Source: Entonaema liquescens (Eukaryota; Ascomycota; Sordariomycetes; Xylariales; Xylariaceae). From it: a DNA stretch of 64,000 nt. The translations under genes were made by a program, and so were the position numbers. Location: assembly GCA_902805475.1 (NCBI GenBank), contig CADCSX010000023.1:2790001-2854000 (forward strand). Reading direction: 5' to 3'. Positions 57,701 through 64,000 of this stretch are shown here, piece by piece; the first letter of the stretch is position 1, and every line of letters begins with the position of its first letter. Under the pieces are notes generated by a model. The model was not told the DNA's origin and made no database searches. It saw nothing but the letters and a program-made list of their open reading frames with translations.

Positions 57701-60207
57701 TCATCTTCGGCAGCAACAGTTTCGTCGTGCTGTTCGGTAATCTCAGCCTCAGATTCTTCTACACTGCTAAGGTCGTTCTTCGGTCGAGCCTTGTTTCGGA
57801 TCATTGCCATGATCTCCTCTGCAGCCTCAAAAAAGTCTTGGGTCTTCATGGATGTTCTTGCGGATCCATCGACAGCAAAGTCTTGAATTGATATGTCCGA
57901 TACGCCATTTTGATATTCTGGGTTGAAAGTAAGGCTTGCAAGTGGTTGTCGCTCATGTGATGTTGAAGGTCTTTGGCCAGGGGTCGGCGATCTAGGTCGG
58001 TATGCCTGGTACATTGGTAAAAGGGGTGGACTAGCAGGTTGTTGTGGTTCACTTTGACCAGAAAATTGTCTTGCCCCCCCCATAATCGATTGCATAGTTC
58101 TGTGTGAGGATTGCACAGACCCTACCCCTGTGTATTGGTCTTCTAACCCGTATGCGATGTCTGATCGGTGAAGCGTTCTCCTCCTTTTTGGCGTAGGATC
58201 TTTAGACGGTGAAGTCCGTGGCCTCTTCCCATCCGAACTATCTCTCTGCGGCGTTGCCTGGATACCGCCAAAGGGCCCGGGCGGATATGAAGAGCTTTGT
58301 GGCTTTAAATTACTGGCACCTCTAGATATAGTGATGCTGCGGCGGGGAACGAAGGAACTACTAAACAGTTTATGTCGCCGGCGCTGTACGGCGAGAGATC
58401 TTCCACCTAAGGATAAATCTTGAGGAAATTGGAACTTCAGAAATTGACTTGGCGGGAGTGAGTCGTCTGCAGGTGCCATATTCTCTTTGTTCGTCAATTG
58501 CGAGAAATCAAAAGAGTTCTGGGTGATGTCTTCGGTAAATTCGTAACCATCTAGTTCCCCAGCTCCAAAAGTGCTAACGTCTAGATTTTCGGTATAGTCA
58601 AAGCTAGCCTGTGGAGCCCTTTTCGGACCAGATCCGGTTGTAAACCCCTTATTTCCGTTAAGTCTTGAAGGTGATTCCTTTGGCGATAGCACATCACTTT
58701 CGTCCGCCATTGCGCGCGAGATAGGCTCTACCATTTGGTCCTCAAATTGACTTATGCGTCGGAGAAGAGTTTGGTTGGTGAAAGTATCATATGGGCCAAA
58801 CAGTTTTAGGGGGCTACCGTTCTGGCCCGAAGATGGTTGAGATCGTTTCTCGGGGCTTGGATGCGGTACAGGAGGTAAGACAGGGCTGAGAGCATATCTC
58901 ATTTCTTCTTTCCTCTCATCCGATGCAACACGCTCTATCCTGACAGTTGGAAACTGTTTCGGGGTGCTGGCTTGGAGTGATGATTCTGGGAGCATATCTG
59001 ACGTATCAAGGTTTAATGGGGGACTAAGAGGGCGTTGGCGAAAGGATCCATCCTCTGAGCGCCCACCACGCTGAACATTTAGGAAGCCTCCATTCCTCAT
59101 AAAATCATCAGTCGTGTCAATTTTCCGAGTATCGTCACCAGTAGGAGTCTGGCCCTGTTGCGAGTGACTATCAGGTTCGAAGTCTAACAACATTTGGTTT
59201 CTCCTGAGTTTGTCCAGGCGCTTACGTAGCTGTTCCGCCGGAAGTTCAACGGGTGCAAAATTCACCTGCCCATCTCCAGAGTCGTGGCGTGATAACAAAA
59301 TTGGACTTAAGTCCTCATTTCTGATAACACTTTGCCCGCTGACCTTGCGTGATGTATCAAAGTCGTCGTGAAGATTGTAAGAGTTGTTAGACTGCGCTTT
59401 AGGCTCGTTTCCCCCTCCCTGGCCGTCATGATGTTCGGTAAATGTTAAATCATCTCTACTCGGTTCGTCAAACATCTCCTCTGTCATTCGGAATTTTATC
59501 TGCTTGCGGTGTGGACGAGGTTGCCGAACTAGTGATTCGTTGGCAGACTGTTCGAAACTTTCTTCGTCACATGTCTGCTGTCTCGAATAGGGCGGAGGAC
59601 TCGAAGGTAGGGTCGACTCATTAGCTGTGTCATCTTCATTCCCGGCGGACTCATCCCCCGTAGATTCCTGGGCCACGGGTGGTGGTCGGAAGATATTTTC
59701 CAATCCTGTCCCAGCGGAACTAAAAAGATCCTTCGACTCTCCATAATTCAATTCTCCCAAAACTAACCGTCTTCTCCATTCAGGTATACTCTCCCTAGTT
59801 TTAGACGGGGAAGAATTCTGGGACTTATTATGCTGAACGGTATTGTGGACGACAGACGCGGCACTAGAAGCGGATGTCGACCGACGAAGATAGCGTCCCC
59901 CTTGAGAGGTCCCGGTTGCTTGGGGAGGTTTTGGAAGGCCACGTTGCGCTCCTCGCATGTTGGTATCGTTTATGCTTCGTTCACTTAGTATATTAATAGC
60001 GCTACTATTATGCGCCGATTGTTGCGATTTCCTTCCTGGAGTACTTCCAGCATTGAATCTTGGTATGCGACTAGCTGGTTCGTGTACACTTCTGCGACTC
60101 GTGTTGGATCTTGGGCTCATGAAACTAGGTAATTGCGCCTGCGAGGTATCCGACCTGGGCTGAGATACCCAGTCCTCGGAAAGCGAGTCGAGCCAGGCCT
60201 GAGCCAT
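54757..60207 (-). CDS. CDC11: Septation initiation network scaffold Cdc11/Nud1 (SnaD-like), with apparent frame breaks
   Basis: An intron-less gene of about 1,816 residues once two frame breaks are allowed for. The N-terminus MAQAWLDSLSEDWVSQPRSD is the conserved Cdc11-family opening. About 1,180 residues of disordered Ser/Pro/Asp-rich sequence follow, including the conserved VTPLIGNQVGNMVFDKERNV segment. The C-terminal 450 residues are leucine-rich repeats (NNAIEHLDGMPGSVRNLRIT, then WGHLMNLQYVDVSNNQISSL) closed by DPFTLPDADAVRDGKFASRS. Cdc11/Nud1 sits at the spindle pole body and anchors the septation or mitotic-exit signalling kinases. Break 1: one G of a five-base run at 56645-56649 is missing; restoring it gives GGRSKAPKSVSSSV. 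Break 2: near 55,040 the frame must change by minus one or plus two before the final REGKGFDPF. It is divergent from the last gene. Confidence 0.92.
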
Positions 60208-61180
60208 GGCGGGCAGGTATGGTCAGGGTATTTGACGCGACGAGTAGTGATCAGCAAAACTGGAGATTGTCCATGAAGTAGTTATATCAAGTTCCGCCTA
60301 TGTTTTGAAGCTTTTTTAATAATAGCCGCCTGGTGGGCTGTAGTGCTTTAGCTTGAATAGTCGCGTTATATACGTATGTTTGTGGCTTGTATAAGTGGTG
60401 TTGTGTTGACAATAATGCGTGTTATCGGTAGGCGCGTCTGAATGGCGATTTTGATAAGAGATGCGTTGATAGCAATTGAGTTTAATTATCGCACTATCAA
60501 CTAGAGCAATTCATCTGAAGAATAGCTCATGGGTCGCTATTGTATCTAAATTAAGTTCGTAAGGCGCGAAGTTTAGGTTCTGCAGATAGCAACCTACGTA
60601 ATAGGTGGCGGGCGTGTTGTGCAGGCGGTGTACCAGTATACATACCGTTCATTCCTTTAGGTACCCGATTTTACCGTTTGCCGTTTGTTGGTCAAAGCAC
60701 CCGACGAACAACTGGCCCTGCTCTTGGCTTTCGATTTACCGGTTTCTGTAGCAACGAAGCCCCATTTATTCAGCCACATCTAGTCATCTAGCCGTCCATA
60801 GGTACTTATCTGGCACCGTGCCTAACCTAGCCACATCCACTAATTTCAATTAACGCGCTTAGTCGCGTCAAAGTTCACAATTTCCGAAGTCCCTTATTAG
60901 GAGAGTTACAAAAGTACATTACGTACTTAACAGAGTTAAGCACATTCAATGTTTCAGCAGACAGTGAGTTGTAACATTGTCATGTACTTTTGACTAACAG
61001 AAACCGAACAATCAAACTTTTCCGACTCATGTCTAAAACATAAACCCCGCCTGCTTTCTAGTGACTTTCAACTATTCTTAAACCCCCACTCGGGTTTGAG
61101 TTGGAATTGGTCGACTAATTCTACTTGTAATTCAAAACATGATGTGGGATTAACAACTATTGTACCATATATTTGAAATA
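60208..61180. promoter_or_regulatory. Divergent promoter region, CDC11 / next gene
   Basis: 973 bp between two divergent start codons. It is moderately A/T-rich. No named site stands out. Confidence 0.45.
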
Positions 61181-64000
61181 ATGAGTGAGGATAGTACCAG
61201 TGTCGAACCGTGGAGACGTGCTCGCCTCGGAGATGAACCGATTTACTGCGCTGCACCGCCGCCCGAGGATCCAGACGACATTATATGCCTAGGTTCGGAC
61301 GAAGAACTTGATGATGCCGAAAAGATTGCGAAGAGACTGAGATACGAGGCGCAGGCACTACGATATTTACAGGGCAAGCCGGTGCGGATCCTCTCCGCTT
61401 CACTACACGGTCCCTTCGACGGAGCCTCGAGTTGGAAAAATCCATGGCTCCCAAAACAGCCTTCGGACAAGAAATCCATTCTTAAATCTCGTTACCCGAT
61501 CAAACCTATCCCGCCATTTAGGGGACATCTTCACAGAGTTTCCGAACGATTTGGGCAACAATATGATATCACGCCTGACACCGACAGCTCTGTGCGTTGC
61601 CATCTACCCAGTCCTGAAAGCAATCGCGAAGTACAGCTTGCCAGCATTCCGTTGGAGACAGAGAAGCATAGTCGAATAAAAGCGTGGACAAAGGAAGTGT
61701 CCAAAAATACCATCCTAGAGAGAGATACTTTCTGGGCACCTGACCAAGGACTTCGTGACGACAATAGTGAGCCCAGAAGGAAACGAGCTGCCGGGAAAGA
61801 ATGGTTGAAGAAAACATCAAAGCGGAAAAAGCTGGGCAGTTCGCAGAATACAACCACGAAATTTACACCCACGCCACTACCACCGATGCAGGGACCGGTC
61901 CGGAGTACATCAGTACCTATAAACATACACCGTCTCGAAAAATCAGGTTTCCCAGGGCTTACGGTCAACCAGAGCTTCGAATTAGCTACTCCATCATCCA
62001 CTATTAGCCAGAACCGTCCAGAAGTTAAGCACGGGAGAGGAGTTGAGATCTCTACACAAGGTGTGACAGTGCCACTAAACGGCGATTCTTCCAATAGTAT
62101 CCAATTGGATAGCAAAGACACTATAGTGCGGCCTACGGTAACAGCGGTTGACGCTATACACGGCCAGTCTCTCGTAGAGTCCAAAGAATACGAAGCAGTG
62201 CTGGATCCTGAAAAAGCAAACCATTCAAATGTGTCCCGTGGAAATTCAATCGGTCAAGAGGTTCGAGTGGACGAAGAGGTAGAAGAGGATCCGGCTTTCG
62301 AGAGTTACATAGACCAGAGTTTTCACTACCGAGCGCGGCTCCCAAAGCAAATAACTCCCATAACTGGTCCGAATGTCTCGGTTGCGAGTGATCATTCTAA
62401 GCTGACTCAGACGGGCGCGCCCGACTCTCCGAGAGATGGTGATAGAGCAGTTATCGTCGTTCCCGAAAACCAGCGTCCTCCACAGCAAACTGAAATATTA
62501 GAACAGTGTGTCAACATGGAATCGATAGCTATAGCTCAAGCATCCGTACATTTGCTAGAATCAATGCGTAGCCGCGAGAAAGATGACGACATTCAGGACT
62601 ATCAGTGCCAGCTAGCATCGTCAGCACTAAAAGAAACGTCCACGGACCAAATGATCAACGACGATGACGAGGGACCACAAAAGCGCAATGAGAATATTGG
62701 CCATATAACCGTAGCAGAGATTGAGCCTTCTAATAATCCAAAAGCACCTGATGAGAATCACTATGTAGTACAAGCTACCACATCCAGCATTTCAAACCTG
62801 GCGGAGATTGCCAACACCCTTCGCCCAAAGAGTGAAACTATAAAGAACAATATTTCAGACGTGGTAGTCAACAACTCGCATGTACCAGATGTAGTATTCG
62901 GTGTAGAAACAACGAGAAGCACCAACACCCCAGAAGGCCGTATGGTGTTCGAAACACATCCAGCCGAATTCAGACAATTGGTAGATGAGGGGTCTACCTT
63001 GATCAGGGATCCAATGAATTCTAGCCGGACCACATCAATTGAGGCCAGTGGTTTGCTTACGCTTAACCACGTATCTAACAACGCAGATACCAGGGCAGAA
63101 GCATACGGTCCAACAAGGGTTTTAGGAGGAATGACACAAGAAGCAGAATCGGATAACGAATCCAATGCAGTTATAGTACCATTGTCACAATTGGAATGGG
63201 GCATCAACGAAGATCAGCCGAATATCCTCGTCACCAACGATGAGGAGGTTCCTGAGAAAAACACATCGACTAAGGCCGCTCTATTAAACCCCCGGGAACC
63301 TCTTACGCAGAATCTATGGGTCTCCGATTCTCCTTCAGCCGCAACTCTGGAAATCAAGCACGTTAAACTGGAGCCGATTGAAGATAGGGTCCCGCACCTC
63401 CGTCGTCCATCACAGACATTGTTGCCATATTCTCAGGCTAGAGGTTATGAAACATCCAGTATCAGACCATCACAACAGAGTCCCTGGGTTAAGGTGGTCT
63501 TAGACCCCGTCAAACCAGAGAGGCAAGACTTATATTCTACCACAATTAGAGAGAACACGCCCATAAGTGCAATACTTGCTAAAGAAACGTCTGAAGAATA
63601 CCAAAGTCCCTGGCTTACAACGGGTATAGGCATGATGCCTTCCTCTGAACACTCACCTATCTCGCCTATACCGATAACTTCTAATGAGAATTCGCTATTA
63701 CCACGCCCTCAATCTCCAATGTTAGCTCAGGAAACAGACAGTCGGTTGTCGGAGCATAGAGAAAACACCCCTACTACACCTCCACGAGTACCTATAGCTC
63801 ACATACGTACCCCTGATATCGAGAAATCAATCAAGCCATTCTCTCTGTTCAATACACCTTCGCCAAAACGCCGACGACGAAACTCTAGACAATATTCATC
63901 CACCGGTCGTACTATCGGGATTTTATCAAATGCCCCGTATTCGAATTCGCGGGCTAACCCAAGGAGTCAGCGACGAGTGTCATTCGCTCCGTTGCCAAAC
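61181..64000 (+). CDS. Large nuclear-looking fungal protein, 5' part (runs off the window)
   Basis: An uninterrupted frame of exactly 940 codons from the ATG at 61181 to the end of the window, with no stop, so the gene continues beyond it. The N-terminal block looks conserved: PEDPDDIICLGSDEELDD, then KRLRYEAQALRYLQGKPVRI and LSASLHGPFDGASSWKNPWL. The middle is long, polar and disordered. SPW-type motifs recur (QSPWVKV, QSPWLTT), and near the window end there is FSLFNTPSPKRRRRNS and RRVSFAPLP. The KRRRR stretch is a probable nuclear localisation signal. From memory, fungal relatives are automatically labelled 'protamine P1', which reflects only Arg/Ser content. Function is unknown. Confidence 0.82.
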   Translation, partial: MSEDSTSVEPWRRARLGDEPIYCAAPPPEDPDDIICLGSDEELDDAEKIAKRLRYEAQALRYLQGKPVRILSASLHGPFDGASSWKNPWLPKQPSDKKSILKSRYPIKPIPPFRGHLHRVSERFGQQYDITPDTDSSVRCHLPSPESNREVQLASIPLETEKHSRIKAWTKEVSKNTILERDTFWAPDQGLRDDNSEPRRKRAAGKEWLKKTSKRKKLGSSQNTTTKFTPTPLPPMQGPVRSTSVPINIHRLEKSGFPGLTVNQSFELATPSSTISQNRPEVKHGRGVEISTQGVTVPLNGDSSNSIQLDSKDTIVRPTVTAVDAIHGQSLVESKEYEAVLDPEKANHSNVSRGNSIGQEVRVDEEVEEDPAFESYIDQSFHYRARLPKQITPITGPNVSVASDHSKLTQTGAPDSPRDGDRAVIVVPENQRPPQQTEILEQCVNMESIAIAQASVHLLESMRSREKDDDIQDYQCQLASSALKETSTDQMINDDDEGPQKRNENIGHITVAEIEPSNNPKAPDENHYVVQATTSSISNLAEIANTLRPKSETIKNNISDVVVNNSHVPDVVFGVETTRSTNTPEGRMVFETHPAEFRQLVDEGSTLIRDPMNSSRTTSIEASGLLTLNHVSNNADTRAEAYGPTRVLGGMTQEAESDNESNAVIVPLSQLEWGINEDQPNILVTNDEEVPEKNTSTKAALLNPREPLTQNLWVSDSPSAATLEIKHVKLEPIEDRVPHLRRPSQTLLPYSQARGYETSSIRPSQQSPWVKVVLDPVKPERQDLYSTTIRENTPISAILAKETSEEYQSPWLTTGIGMMPSSEHSPISPIPITSNENSLLPRPQSPMLAQETDSRLSEHRENTPTTPPRVPIAHIRTPDIEKSIKPFSLFNTPSPKRRRRNSRQYSSTGRTIGILSNAPYSNSRANPRSQRRVSFAPLPN

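Overview
This is nuclear DNA of a filamentous ascomycete, most likely a Sordariomycete; the order is not settled by what I can see. The evidence is 50-110 nt GT..AG introns, the gene set (PRM1, Cdc11/Nud1, PEX14-type peroxin, Ies2, Syn8, cyclin C, a DUF4470 protein and a fungal-only DUF4050 protein), roughly balanced base composition, and long intergenic spaces containing small repeats. No rRNA or convincing tRNA gene, CRISPR array or autonomous transposon was found.

Layout. 1-0.45 kb is the 3' end of a Ulp1-type cysteine protease, followed by an 8-bp minisatellite and a clean 267-bp MITE flanked by TA. 2.3-6.5 kb holds a divergent pair: a Ca2+-regulated mitochondrial carrier (minus) and Mediator-kinase cyclin C (plus). 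6.5-17 kb is very gene-poor and surrounds one small conserved gene (11,926-12,601) with a 0.6-kb pyrimidine-rich leader that contains no ATG. 17-25.1 kb carries a small mitochondrial protein, the Syn8 SNARE, a MetE-like enzyme and a three-KH RNA-binding protein. 26.3-28.7 kb has two lineage-specific-looking genes back to back (a tail-anchored coiled-coil protein and a Gln-rich repeat protein). 29.8-43.6 kb carries a TPR/DUF4470 protein, PRM1, a Pex14-type peroxin and the INO80 subunit Ies2. 45-50 kb is a second patch of unfamiliar genes, including a kinase-like protein with seven PATRPGS repeats. 51.6-64 kb holds a DUF4050 protein, the septation scaffold Cdc11 and the 5' part of a large nuclear-looking protein that runs off the window.

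The most striking signal is that at least six otherwise well-conserved genes need single-base frame corrections, nearly all as one missing base at or beside a C or G run (near 2,542, 20,625, 32,213, 39,016, 48,016 and 56,647; also probably 52,150, 9,5xx is unproven, and a net shift near 55,040). I infer systematic under-calling of C/G runs in the assembly rather than seven independent pseudogenes. These genes are listed as single spanning features with the break described.

The genes are ordinary neighbours rather than one pathway. I do not see a biosynthetic cluster or a defence-type system. Protein identities rest on recognised motifs and remembered family features; no database search was run.
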